A stretch of DNA of 37,991 bases from Clostridia bacterium (lineage in GTDB: Bacteria; Bacillota; Clostridia; Christensenellales; Borkfalkiaceae): NCBI GenBank assembly GCA_017408045.1, contig JAFQVL010000020.1, positions 1 through 37,991 of the forward strand. The letters run 5' to 3'. Below, piece by piece: positions 29,144 to 37,047 of the stretch. The notes under the pieces were generated by a model. The model worked only from the letters and a program-made list of their open reading frames with translations. It made no database searches and had not been told where the DNA came from. Numbering within the stretch: position 1 is the stretch's first letter; every line of letters starts with the position of its first letter. The position numbers and the translations under genes are program-made.

Positions 29144-31485
29144 TGGCGAACTTACGTTTTGCCTTGGCGGGCAATCCCAACAGCGGTAAGACAACGCTCT
29201 TTAACGCGTTGACCGGCTCGACGGCGCACGTCGGCAACTGGCCCGGCGTTACCGTGGATAAAAAGGTGGGTACGTATAAAAAGGGAGATACTCCCGTCGA
29301 AATCGTCGACCTGCCTGGGATTTATTCCCTCTCTCCATACACGCCCGAAGAGGTCATCGCAAGAAATTATATTTTGGACGAACAGCCCGACTGTATCATC
29401 AATATCGTCGATGCGACGAACTTAGAGCGTAATCTGTATTTGACCACGCAATTGTTGGAAATCGACGTTCCCGTCGTGATTGCTTTGAATATGACGGACG
29501 TACTCGAAAAGCGTGGGGACGACATTGACGAGCAGACCTTAGAAAAGCGTATCGGCGTACCCGTCGTAGAGATTTCCGCATTAAAGTCCACCAACGTAGA
29601 TACCTTGGTGGAAAGAGGGCTTGAGGCGGTGCAAAAGCAGCGCAAAGGGGAGAGCGTGTTGCAACATAGCGCCCTTTGGCACGTGGTGCAAAACGCGAAG
29701 ATTGCCCTCGAATTAAAGGGGGTATCCTCGCCCGTATTCCACGCGGTAAAGCTGGTGGAAAAGGACGAATTAGAGGTGCAAAATCACCCCGACGAGGCAA
29801 GGGCGGTAGACGATTTTTTGCGTTTACACGACGAGGCGAATCTCGATGCGGAGGCGGAGATTGCCGATGCCAGATATAAATACATAGAAAAGAACTTTAC
29901 CACCACCTTAAAGCGTGCGGCAAGCTACCAAAAGCACGAAATGAGCAAATCGGACAAAGTGGATAAGGTGATGACCCACAAATGGGCAGGGATTCCCATT
30001 TTCCTCGTTATCTTATTTGCGGTGTTCCATTTGACGTTCTCGGAAAACTTCCTGTATCTTGGGTCGATCATTCCCGCTTTTGGCGAATGGTGCGGCGTAG
30101 AGAGCGAAGGGGTTTGGAAAGCGGTGTTCTTCGCGGACGGTTTGAACTCCCCTGGGGTGATTTTGTTCAACCTGCTAGACTTATTGACAGGCACGCTTGG
30201 CGACCTTGCCGTTGCTGGCTTAGAGAGCGCAAACGCTTCGCCTTGGGCAATCGGCTTGATCGTTGAGGGTGTGCTCGGCGGTGTGTTCGGGGTACTTTCC
30301 TTCCTGCCGCAAATCCTCGTGCTGTTCCTGCTCTTCTCGATTTTAGAGGACAGCGGCTATATGGCGCGCGTAGCGTTCATTTTGGATCGAATTTTCCGTC
30401 GCTTTGGCGTTTCGGGCAGAGCGTTCATGCCCATGATTATGGGCTTTGGCTGTTCCGTGCCTGCAATGATCAACTCCCGCACTTTGGCGGACGAAAACGA
30501 AAGAACGGCAACCGTTCGCGTCATTCCGTTCTTCTCCTGCGGGGCAAAATTGCCTATTTTGACGGCGATTGCAGGAGGCTTGGTGACGGCGTTCGGGTTC
30601 GCAAATGCGGACATCATCACGTACGGTATGTACGTCATCGGTATTTTGGTGGCGTTCGTGGCGTTGATTGCGATGCGTTCGACCACGATGAAAGGGGAAA
30701 CCCCCACCTTTATTATGGAGTTGCCTGCCTACCATATGCCCGGGTTTAAGAACCTGATGCTCCACCTTTGGGAGAAGATGAAACACTTTATTCAAAAAGC
30801 ATTCACCGTCATTTTGGCATCCACTATCGTCATTTGGTTCTTATCGAATTTTGGCTGGGCGTTCTGGAAAGGTATGGTCGATATGGACAAATCCATTCTT
30901 GCCTCGATCGGGAGCGTGGTGCAGTATATCTTTACCCCCTTGGGCTTTGGGGCGCAGCTCGGCCGCTTTGGCTGGGTGTTTGCCGTGGCTGCGGTGACTG
31001 GCTTGATTGCCAAGGAAAACGTCGTTGGTACGTTCTATACCTTGGCGGCTTGCTTGCTCGGTTTGATGTCAGAGGGTTCGTTTATTACCGAATTGAACGC
31101 ACTCCATCTCGACCCGACGGTCGTGGGCGACTTGCTTGCCTATCTTGCAGACGCGGATGCGGTGCTCGTGGGCGCGTACGCGGAAGGCGAGCTGGAAACG
31201 CTGGCTATGATTGCGGCAACGGGTATTACGCCTGCGGGGCTTATCTCGTTCATTGTGTTCAATATGACGACCATTCCCTGCTTTGCGGCGGTGGCAACGG
31301 CGAAAGGTGAACTCACGAACAAAAAATTCTTCTGGACGCTTTTGTTCTGGCTGGCGACCTCGTTTTTGGCGAGTGCGGTGGTGTATAGCGTAATTTCCGT
31401 TTGGTGGACGGTATTTATCTGGGCGGCGGTAGCGGCTGCGGCGACGGTAGGTATCATCTACTGGAATAAACGCGAAAAGGTATAA
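29143..31485 (+). CDS. feoB: FeoB ferrous iron transporter
   Basis: 780-residue membrane GTPase importing Fe(II). N-terminal G domain: G1 GNPNSGKT (10-17), G3 DLPG (56-59), G4 NMTD (116-119), SALKS-type G5 region. A GDI-like helical part precedes the membrane region. The C-terminal region carries two Gate (nucleoside-recognition) motifs with about 8-10 helices and the conserved GFGCSVPA and FFSCGAKLPI cysteine blocks. Start at 29143 with SD GGAGAAA. Normal length. Cotranscribed with feoA and the small Cys-rich protein. Confidence 0.97.
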   Translation: MANLRFALAGNPNSGKTTLFNALTGSTAHVGNWPGVTVDKKVGTYKKGDTPVEIVDLPGIYSLSPYTPEEVIARNYILDEQPDCIINIVDATNLERNLYLTTQLLEIDVPVVIALNMTDVLEKRGDDIDEQTLEKRIGVPVVEISALKSTNVDTLVERGLEAVQKQRKGESVLQHSALWHVVQNAKIALELKGVSSPVFHAVKLVEKDELEVQNHPDEARAVDDFLRLHDEANLDAEAEIADARYKYIEKNFTTTLKRAASYQKHEMSKSDKVDKVMTHKWAGIPIFLVILFAVFHLTFSENFLYLGSIIPAFGEWCGVESEGVWKAVFFADGLNSPGVILFNLLDLLTGTLGDLAVAGLESANASPWAIGLIVEGVLGGVFGVLSFLPQILVLFLLFSILEDSGYMARVAFILDRIFRRFGVSGRAFMPMIMGFGCSVPAMINSRTLADENERTATVRVIPFFSCGAKLPILTAIAGGLVTAFGFANADIITYGMYVIGILVAFVALIAMRSTTMKGETPTFIMELPAYHMPGFKNLMLHLWEKMKHFIQKAFTVILASTIVIWFLSNFGWAFWKGMVDMDKSILASIGSVVQYIFTPLGFGAQLGRFGWVFAVAAVTGLIAKENVVGTFYTLAACLLGLMSEGSFITELNALHLDPTVVGDLLAYLADADAVLVGAYAEGELETLAMIAATGITPAGLISFIVFNMTTIPCFAAVATAKGELTNKKFFWTLLFWLATSFLASAVVYSVISVWWTVFIWAAVAAAATVGIIYWNKREKV

Positions 31486-31488
31486 ACT

Positions 31489-31686
31489 ATGCAACCTATT
31501 GACATTATTATTTTAATCGTAGCGGTGGCAATCGTCGGCGGTGTGATTGCGTGGCAAATCATTCGCAAAAAGCAGGGCAAGGGCGGCTGCTGTGAAAGTG
31601 CTTCCTGTTCGGCGTGTAGTGGGCGTTGCGGCAGTTGCGGCGGTTGCCAAAGCTGCTCTACCAAAGAGGACGAAAAGCAAGAGTGA
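31489..31686 (+). CDS. FeoB-associated Cys-rich membrane protein
   Basis: 65 residues: one N-terminal membrane helix (IDIIILIVAVAIVGGVIAWQII, about residues 4-25), a basic stop-transfer (RKKQGKGG), then a Cys-rich cytoplasmic part (CCESASCSACSGRCGSCGGCQSC, nine cysteines), probably metal binding. This is the small protein that commonly follows feoB in Firmicutes, where it may pass or hold iron. Starts 3 bases after feoB. The stop codon lies inside the operon terminator. Confidence 0.93.
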   Translation: MQPIDIIILIVAVAIVGGVIAWQIIRKKQGKGGCCESASCSACSGRCGSCGGCQSCSTKEDEKQE

Positions 31687-31704
31687 TTTCACTCTTGCTT
31701 TTTT
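31674..31704 (+). terminator. feo operon terminator
   Basis: Thirteen-bp stem AAAGCAAGAGTGA / TCACTCTTGCTTT with a TT loop and T-run. It covers the stop codon, and its 3' arm holds the -35 box of the next promoter. Confidence 0.9.
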
Positions 31705-31723
31705 CTTATGGCTGTGCTATAAT
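31695..31723 (+). promoter_or_regulatory. Promoter of the SDR gene
   Basis: TTGCTT (31695-31700), 17-bp spacer, TATAAT (31718-31723) with extended TGC. Overlaps the feo terminator. Confidence 0.75.
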
Positions 31724-31746
31724 GAAAAAAAGGAGCATAAAGGACT

Positions 31747-32541
31747 ATGAAACACGTATTGATTACGGGGGCGTACGGTGGCATGGGGAAAGCGGCGGTT
31801 GCCGCTTTTCGAGAGGCTGGCTATTTCGTCTTTGCGTTGGATAAGAGGGTGGAAGATGCTGTCGAGGGCGTTTGTCCCATTGCGTACGACGCCACCGATT
31901 CTGCAAGCGTAGAACGAGCGTTTTCCATCGTCAAGACGCAGACGGAGCATCTGGACGTCATTTTACATTTTGCCGGTATTTATACCCTAAATTCTTTGGT
32001 CGAATACACGGACGAGGAATTTTCTCGCGCGTTTGAAATCAACGTATTCGGGGTCTACCGTATCAATAAGGCGTTTCTGCCTCTGCTGACGAAGGGTGGT
32101 AAAATCATCATCACGACCAGCGAGCTTGCGCCGTTGCAGCCGTTGCCCTTTACGGGCTTGTACGCCATCACGAAAAGTACGCTGGACAAGTATGCTTATT
32201 CCCTGCGTATGGAGTTGCAACTTCTGGGGATTTCGGTGGTGGTCTTGCGCCCTGGTGCGGTGGATACGGGCTTGTTGGACGTTTCCACGCAGGCGTTGGA
32301 CGACTTTTGCAAAAAAACGCAACTATATTCCTGCAACGCGGAACGGTTCAAAAAGGTGGTAGAGAGTGTAGAGGCGCGTAAAATCCCCCCTGCAAAGGTG
32401 GCGAAAAAAGCGTTGAAAATCGCAGAGGCGAAAAAGCCGAAATACGTCTATGCCATCAACCGCAACCCTCTTTTATTGCTGTTGTCGGTGCTGCCCAAGC
32501 GTATGCAAACTTGGATCATTAAAGAAATATTGGAAAAGTAA
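31747..32541 (+). CDS. Short-chain dehydrogenase/reductase
   Basis: 264-residue NAD(P)-dependent oxidoreductase. Rossmann motif TGAYGGMG (7-14), HFAGIY (NAG-equivalent, about 74-79), INVFGV (98-103), catalytic Ser125 (IITTSE), Tyr139 and Lys143 (YAITK), and RPGAVDTGL after it. The C-terminal helix (LLLLLSVLPKRMQTWIIKEIL) is hydrophobic and may associate with membrane, as in lipid-active SDRs. Substrate unknown. Own promoter, SD AAAGGA and terminator. Confidence 0.9.
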   Translation: MKHVLITGAYGGMGKAAVAAFREAGYFVFALDKRVEDAVEGVCPIAYDATDSASVERAFSIVKTQTEHLDVILHFAGIYTLNSLVEYTDEEFSRAFEINVFGVYRINKAFLPLLTKGGKIIITTSELAPLQPLPFTGLYAITKSTLDKYAYSLRMELQLLGISVVVLRPGAVDTGLLDVSTQALDDFCKKTQLYSCNAERFKKVVESVEARKIPPAKVAKKALKIAEAKKPKYVYAINRNPLLLLLSVLPKRMQTWIIKEILEK

Positions 32542-32568
32542 AAAGCGGGCTTAAAAGCCCGTTTTTTT
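32541..32568 (+). terminator. SDR gene terminator
   Basis: Stem CGGGCTT / AAGCCCG with AA loop and seven Ts, directly after the stop codon. Confidence 0.85.
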
Positions 32569-32600
32569 ACGCATACTAACCCAAAAGAGAGGGGGCATGT

Positions 32601-33953
32601 ATGCAGCAAAAGGCGATAAAACGGGAAATAGGAGAAAGAAGAAGATTATTGACGGGGGCGGCAACGATTGCGGCAGGCGGCTTGGTGGCAAAGCTGATAG
32701 GGGCTTTATATCGTATTCCGCTGACCAACTTAGTCGGTAGCGAGGGGATAGGACTGTATCAACTGGTCTATCCTTTTTATTGTCTACTTTTGACGGTGTC
32801 GGCGACGGGGATACCCTCGGCAATCGCGACGCTTACGGCGCGCAAATACGCCGCGGGCGAAACCGCGCTTCCGCTCTATAAAACTTGTATGCGGCTGTTT
32901 TTATGGATCGGCGGCGTTTCTGCGCTGCTGATGTGTCTGCTTGCCCCGTGGCTGTCGGGGCTACAAGGGGAAAGCCGACTGACAGGCGGCTATTTGGCGC
33001 TTGCGCCGTCCGTCGTGATGGTGTCTGCGATATCCGTACTGCGAGGGTATTTTCAGGGGAGAAACGAGATGCTGCCCACCGCCCTTTCCGAGATTATCGA
33101 GCAGGTTATCAAGGTGTCGGTGGGGCTTGCGGCGGCGTATTATTTCCGCGCGGACGTGTATCGGGCGGTGGTGGCGTTGCTCGGGGCGGTCAGCGTGAGT
33201 GAAGGGGTGGCGTTGCTTTTTTTGTATGTGCGCTTTCGTCGCGGCCCTGCCTACGATAAAAACCTAAAAACAGGCGAGAAAACGACGGTGAAAGAGGTTT
33301 TGAAACTCAGTCTACCTCTCACTTTTTCTTCGGGGCTGATCCCGCTGTTTTCGCTGATAGACAGCATCTTGATCGTACGGCTGCTGGGTGAGTACGTCCC
33401 CAATTCCGTGGCGTTGTACGGGCTGTTTGCAGGGGGTGCGACTACGGTAATCAACCTGCCCGTATCCGTCTGCTATGGGATTGCCGCCGCCAGCGTGCCT
33501 GCGCTTTCCTCGGCAATAAAAAGAGGGGAAAACGGCAGAAAAAAACTGCTGTATTCCCTCGGCTTGACGGCAGGACTTTCCGCACTTTCAGCGGTAGGGC
33601 TGTACCTGTTTGCCCGTCCTGCGGTGCGGATTTTGTTCTCTTCGCTGGCAGCAGAGGAGGCGGAGGTGCTGGTCGGGCTCATTAAAGCATTTTCCGTCAG
33701 CGCGATTACGCTTTCCTGTACGCAAACGCTGTCCGCTTGCTTGACGGCGCTGGGAAAGCCGATGCATTCGGCGGTGTCGATGCTGCTTGCGATGCTCGTA
33801 AAAACGGCGGTCAGCGTGTGGTTGCTGCGTATGCCTTCGGTGGGGATTTACGGCGCGGTGGCGGCGGCGAGCGTTGGCTATGCCACGTCCTTTCTCTTCG
33901 ACCTGTTCTTTGCCTTGCACGCCACGAAACGCAAGGCGGCGAAATCCCTCTAA
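32601..33953 (+). CDS. SpoVB-family polysaccharide/lipid II flippase
   Basis: 450-residue MATE/MOP-superfamily membrane protein with about 12-14 helices. The opening LLTGAATIAAGGLVAKLIGALYRIPLTNLVGSEGIGLYQLVYPFY is the SpoVB/YabM/YtgP signature. RGYFQGRNEMLPTALSEIIEQVIKV and IPLFSLIDSILIVRLL are also typical. Members export or flip cell-wall precursors; SpoVB is needed for spore cortex. The gene directly precedes yabN, as yabM precedes yabN in Bacillus, so it is likely the YabM-type member. SD GAGGGGG; no clear promoter between it and the SDR terminator. Confidence 0.9.
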   Translation: MQQKAIKREIGERRRLLTGAATIAAGGLVAKLIGALYRIPLTNLVGSEGIGLYQLVYPFYCLLLTVSATGIPSAIATLTARKYAAGETALPLYKTCMRLFLWIGGVSALLMCLLAPWLSGLQGESRLTGGYLALAPSVVMVSAISVLRGYFQGRNEMLPTALSEIIEQVIKVSVGLAAAYYFRADVYRAVVALLGAVSVSEGVALLFLYVRFRRGPAYDKNLKTGEKTTVKEVLKLSLPLTFSSGLIPLFSLIDSILIVRLLGEYVPNSVALYGLFAGGATTVINLPVSVCYGIAAASVPALSSAIKRGENGRKKLLYSLGLTAGLSALSAVGLYLFARPAVRILFSSLAAEEAEVLVGLIKAFSVSAITLSCTQTLSACLTALGKPMHSAVSMLLAMLVKTAVSVWLLRMPSVGIYGAVAAASVGYATSFLFDLFFALHATKRKAAKSL

Positions 33954-33957
33954 ACCC

Positions 33958-33986
33958 TTGCGTTTTTTCTGAAAATATGGTACAAT
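33958..33986 (+). promoter_or_regulatory. yabN promoter
   Basis: TTGCGT (33958-33963), 17-bp spacer, TACAAT (33981-33986) with extended TGG. A 9-bp inverted repeat TGCGTTTTT (33959-33967) / AAAAACGCA (33991-33999) flanks it. Confidence 0.65.
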
Positions 33987-34015
33987 AAGGAAAAACGCAG
34001 AAAGGAAGAAAAGAT

Positions 34016-35464
34016 ATGATTACGGTAGTGGGCTTAGGCGTAAACGTTGGGGACTTAACCGAGCAGGGAAAACAGGCGATTTTGGCGGCAGCAAGCGCAG
34101 GAAAGCCGATTGTCTGCCGTACGGCAAAAGCGAAGTCGTATGCAAACCTTGCGGCGCTTGGCGTAGCGCACACCAGCCTTGATAGCGTGTATGAAAGCAG
34201 CCGAAGCTTCACCACTTTAAACAAGAATTTGGCAAATGCCGTACACGCCCTTGGAAACGGAACGGTGTATTGCGTGGACGGCGCGGCGAGTGAGGACAAC
34301 TCCGTTAAACTGCTCTCCAAAAAGCGCGGCGGCGTAAAAATCATAAGCGGCGTATCGAAGATTTCCGATTTTGCGGCGCGCGCGGCGTTCTTGGGCTGTT
34401 CATACACGGCGGTTTCCGCGTACGAACTTACCGAACGTGCCAAGGCAGGCGGCTTGACCACCCCCTTAATCGTCTACGACGTGGACGACCGTTTCTTGGC
34501 GTCGGACGTGAAATTATTGCTTGCGGATTTATTTGGAGAAGAAACGGTCGTTCAATACCTGTATGGGGAAAAACGCAAAAAACTGCCCTTGTATAGCCTC
34601 GATAGACAGCGTGTCTACGATTACACCTGCGCCGTGGCGATTGACGAAGTAGACCTATTGAAAAAGAAACGGTTTACCTTGGACGATTTGCACGAAATCG
34701 TCTGTCGCTTGCGCGCGCCGGGCGGCTGTCCTTGGGACAGAGCGCAGACCCCCGACAGTATCAAAATGAACGTCGTCGAAGAGGCGTACGAGCTCGTGGA
34801 TGCGGTGGATAGCGGCGACGACGACAAGGTGCTGGAAGAAACGGGCGACGTGTTTTTGCAAGCGGTGTTCTTTGCTGTGATGAAAGCAGAGTGCGGCGCG
34901 TTCACGCTGACGGACGCTCTGTCGGGGATTTGCGAAAAGCTGATTTCTCGCCACACCCATATCTTTGGCAAGGACAAGGCAACGGACGCGGAGAGCGCGC
35001 TTTCCGTTTGGGACAAGAACAAGAAAAAGGAAAAGCACCACGAGAGTTTTGCCGATGCCGTCAACGACGTGCCCCGTGCTTCCCCTGCGGCGATGCGCGC
35101 GCAGAAGGTGGGGAAACGGGCGGCAAAATCGGGGCTTGATTTCGCCTCGGTAGAGGAAGCTTTGGATTGCTTGCAGGGGGAAATTGAGGAGTTCCTTGCG
35201 GCGAGAAAACAGGGCAATAAGCAGGAGATAGAAAAGGAGCTTGGCGACGTGCTGTTCTCGGCGGTCAACGTCGGCAGAATGGCAGGGGTGGACTGTGAAA
35301 AGGCGTTAAAGGAGAGCACGGACGCATTCGCGCGCCGCTTTACCTTAGCGGAGCAGTTGGCAAGCGCGGCTTGCGAGGATATCACGAAACTGTCCGCAGA
35401 GGAATGGGACGGCTACTACCGTGCGGCGAAAGCGGCGATTGCAAACGAGGATAAAAATGTTTAA
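34016..35464 (+). CDS. yabN: YabN-type fusion: tetrapyrrole-methylase-like plus MazG
   Basis: 482 residues. Residues 1-about 220 are the SAM/tetrapyrrole methylase fold (MITVVGLGVNVGDLTEQG...). The conserved 'PGHPLVAE' loop reads VDGAASEDNS here, so SAM binding or catalysis is doubtful. From about 221 comes the MazG nucleoside triphosphate pyrophosphohydrolase: FTLDDLHEIVCRLRAPGGCPWDRAQTPDSIKMNVVEEAYELVDAVDSGDDDKVLEETGDVFLQAVFFA, with metal-binding EEAYE and EETGD, and a second MazG copy near 375-430 (EIEEFLAA...EKELGDVLFSAVNVGR). Cleans aberrant NTPs in known members. Overlaps dusB by 8 bases. Confidence 0.93.
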   Translation: MITVVGLGVNVGDLTEQGKQAILAAASAGKPIVCRTAKAKSYANLAALGVAHTSLDSVYESSRSFTTLNKNLANAVHALGNGTVYCVDGAASEDNSVKLLSKKRGGVKIISGVSKISDFAARAAFLGCSYTAVSAYELTERAKAGGLTTPLIVYDVDDRFLASDVKLLLADLFGEETVVQYLYGEKRKKLPLYSLDRQRVYDYTCAVAIDEVDLLKKKRFTLDDLHEIVCRLRAPGGCPWDRAQTPDSIKMNVVEEAYELVDAVDSGDDDKVLEETGDVFLQAVFFAVMKAECGAFTLTDALSGICEKLISRHTHIFGKDKATDAESALSVWDKNKKKEKHHESFADAVNDVPRASPAAMRAQKVGKRAAKSGLDFASVEEALDCLQGEIEEFLAARKQGNKQEIEKELGDVLFSAVNVGRMAGVDCEKALKESTDAFARRFTLAEQLASAACEDITKLSAEEWDGYYRAAKAAIANEDKNV

Positions 35465-36395
35465 TACGCCTATCAAAATCGGGAAATACGAAACCCGTTC
35501 GAGGGTGTTTTTCGCGCCGCTTGCAGGGTACACGAACTATCCGTTTCGTTTGCTTTGTAAGGGGTATGGCGCAGGGCTGTGTTTTACAGAGATGGTCAGC
35601 GCAAAGGGGCTGAAATTCGGCAGCGAGAATACCAAAGAGCTGCTGTATACCACCGAAAAAGAGGGTTTGACAGCGGTGCAAATCTTCGGCAGCGACCCCG
35701 AGATTATGCGCGCGGCTTGCGAGAGTGAGGATTTAGCCGCCTTTCCCATCGTCGATATCAATATGGGCTGTCCTGTGCCGAAGATTTACAAAAACGGCGA
35801 GGGGAGTGCTCTATTAGAAAACCCTTTGTTGGCGGAGAAAATCGTTTCCGAATGCGTCAAGAGTGGCAAGGCGATTACGGTAAAATTCCGCATCGGGATT
35901 GACGAAGAGCATTTGATTACCGAGGAATTTGCAAAGCGTATGGCAGGCGCAGGCGCAAGCCTTTTGACGGTCCATGGCAGGACGAAGGACAAGGTGTACG
36001 CAGGCGAAGTGAATACTTCGGAAATTGCCAAAGCGGTGCAAGCGGTGGATATTCCCGTGATTGCCAACGGCGGTGTCTTTTCCCGCGCGGACGGCGAAAA
36101 GCTGCTCCGTGATACGGGCGCGGCAGGGGTGATGGTAGCGAGAGCGGCTTTATTTGACCCACAGATTTTTACCGAGTTTTCGGGTATCAAGCGAGAGAGT
36201 AAACGGGTGATGTTTGAAAAGCAGTTGCAAGAAACGCGCGCGCTGTTTGACGAGCGGTTCACGACGGTGTTTATGCGGAAGATGGCGGCGTTCTACGTCA
36301 AGGGCGAGCGTGGCGCGGCGGCGTACAAGGAGAGGCTGTTTGCGGCGCAAAGCCCCGAGGAAATCCTCTCTATCGTCGCGGAAATTTGGGAATAG
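35457..36395 (+). CDS. dusB: tRNA-dihydrouridine synthase
   Basis: FMN- and NADPH-dependent enzyme reducing uridines in the tRNA D-loop. 312 residues. FFAPLAGYTNYPFRLLC at the start, TEMVSAKGL, VQIFGSDPEIM, the catalytic Cys105 in DINMGCPVPKIYKNGEGSAL, VKFRIG, LLTVHGRTKDKVYAG, IPVIANGGVFS and GVMVARAAL. Start 35457 chosen to keep the family N-terminus; it overlaps the yabN stop, so coupled. The DusB assignment is by overall likeness; the specific position modified is not certain. Confidence 0.94.
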   Translation: MFNTPIKIGKYETRSRVFFAPLAGYTNYPFRLLCKGYGAGLCFTEMVSAKGLKFGSENTKELLYTTEKEGLTAVQIFGSDPEIMRAACESEDLAAFPIVDINMGCPVPKIYKNGEGSALLENPLLAEKIVSECVKSGKAITVKFRIGIDEEHLITEEFAKRMAGAGASLLTVHGRTKDKVYAGEVNTSEIAKAVQAVDIPVIANGGVFSRADGEKLLRDTGAAGVMVARAALFDPQIFTEFSGIKRESKRVMFEKQLQETRALFDERFTTVFMRKMAAFYVKGERGAAAYKERLFAAQSPEEILSIVAEIWE

Positions 36396-36404
36396 TAAAA
36401 AAAG

Positions 36405-36446
36405 AATAGGGCAGGTACGCATTCAATGCATACCTGCCTTTGTTTT
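36405..36446 (+). terminator. dusB terminator, first of a matched pair
   Basis: Stem GGCAGGTA-c-GCAT / ATGC-a-TACCTGCC (36410-36438) with TCA loop, then TTTGTTTT. Nearly the same hairpin recurs at 36921-36959. Confidence 0.85.
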
Positions 36447-36557
36447 ATATAACAAAAACCACATGAAGTCAGGCGGTTTAGTAAAGGGCGAACCGAAGGT
36501 AAGAAGGACGACCGTTCTTTACGGGTAATAGGGGTTAGCCGATATGGAAAAAAAATA

Positions 36558-36573
36558 TACAACATTTGTTGTA
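36558..36573. promoter_or_regulatory. Perfect palindrome, likely operator
   Basis: TACAACA-TT-TGTTGTA, 16 bp, ending 4 bases before the -35 region of the small gene. The stretch 36447-36557 holds no gene I can support. Confidence 0.65.
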
Positions 36574-36577
36574 CTTA

Positions 36578-36606
36578 AGGACATTTTTCCTTGCTTGTGA
36601 TAAAAT
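36578..36606 (+). promoter_or_regulatory. Promoter of the 95-aa gene
   Basis: AGGACA (36578-36583), 17-bp spacer, TAAAAT (36601-36606) with extended TGA. The -35 match is partial. Confidence 0.5.
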
Positions 36607-36631
36607 AGGAAAAAGAAAAGGAGGATTTTAT

Positions 36632-36919
36632 ATGGAAAAACCGATTGAAAGATTGTATTATGGCAGGCTTTGTAATATCGAAAGTATAAAAACAAACGGT
36701 GAAAAATATGCTGCGCTTTTAGACGAGTTGGAGAAAGCGGATACAAAAATTCAAAATCTTTTAGAGAAAGACGCTACGCTGTTGGGTTTATATAAAACCG
36801 CGATGAATTCCTTGGAAGGGATTTGTGCAGAAGAAATGCTTTCCCATTACATAGAGGCTTTTCGTTCGGGTGTATTACTCGGGATGGATATTATGGGTGC
36901 TTTTGATAAAGAAAAATAG
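36632..36919 (+). CDS. Small helical protein, DUF6809-like
   Basis: 95 residues, all helical. MEKPIERLYYGRLCNIE at the start, a central charged coil (KYAALLDELEKADTKIQNLLEKDATLL) and a C-terminal block EEMLSHYIEAFRSGVLLGMDIMG. The 'ME..IE.LYYG' start and 'F..G...GM.I' end are typical of a small Firmicutes family I associate with DUF6809, often found near mobile elements; function unknown. Start at 36632 has SD AAAAGGAGG, preferred to an in-frame ATG at 36566. AT-richer than neighbours and bracketed by twin terminators. Resembles in outline the 86-aa protein at 9022-9282. Confidence 0.8.
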   Translation: MEKPIERLYYGRLCNIESIKTNGEKYAALLDELEKADTKIQNLLEKDATLLGLYKTAMNSLEGICAEEMLSHYIEAFRSGVLLGMDIMGAFDKEK

Positions 36920-36920
36920 G

Positions 36921-36964
36921 GTAAGGGCAGGTGTGCATTGAATGCCGACCTGCCCTTACTTTTT
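36921..36964 (+). terminator. Terminator, second of a matched pair
   Basis: Stem GTAAGGGCAGGT-gt-GCAT / ATGC-cg-ACCTGCCCTTAC with a short loop and five Ts. Shares GGGCAGGT, GCATT and ATGC with the dusB terminator. Confidence 0.9.
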
Positions 36965-36985
36965 GCAAAAATTTCTTAAAAAATC

Positions 36986-37014
36986 TTTCCAAACCATGGA
37001 AAATATGATATAAT
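36986..37014 (+). promoter_or_regulatory. Promoter of the GDPD gene
   Basis: TTTCCA (36986-36991), 17-bp spacer, TATAAT (37009-37014) with extended TGA. Confidence 0.65.
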
Positions 37015-37047
37015 ACTCGCAAGGAAAAACTCAAAAGGAGAAAATGC

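Noticed and set aside
36463..36528. 21-codon frame MKSGGLVKGEPKVRRTTVLYG in the dusB-DUF6809 gap
   Set aside because: No SD and no promoter; length is within chance.
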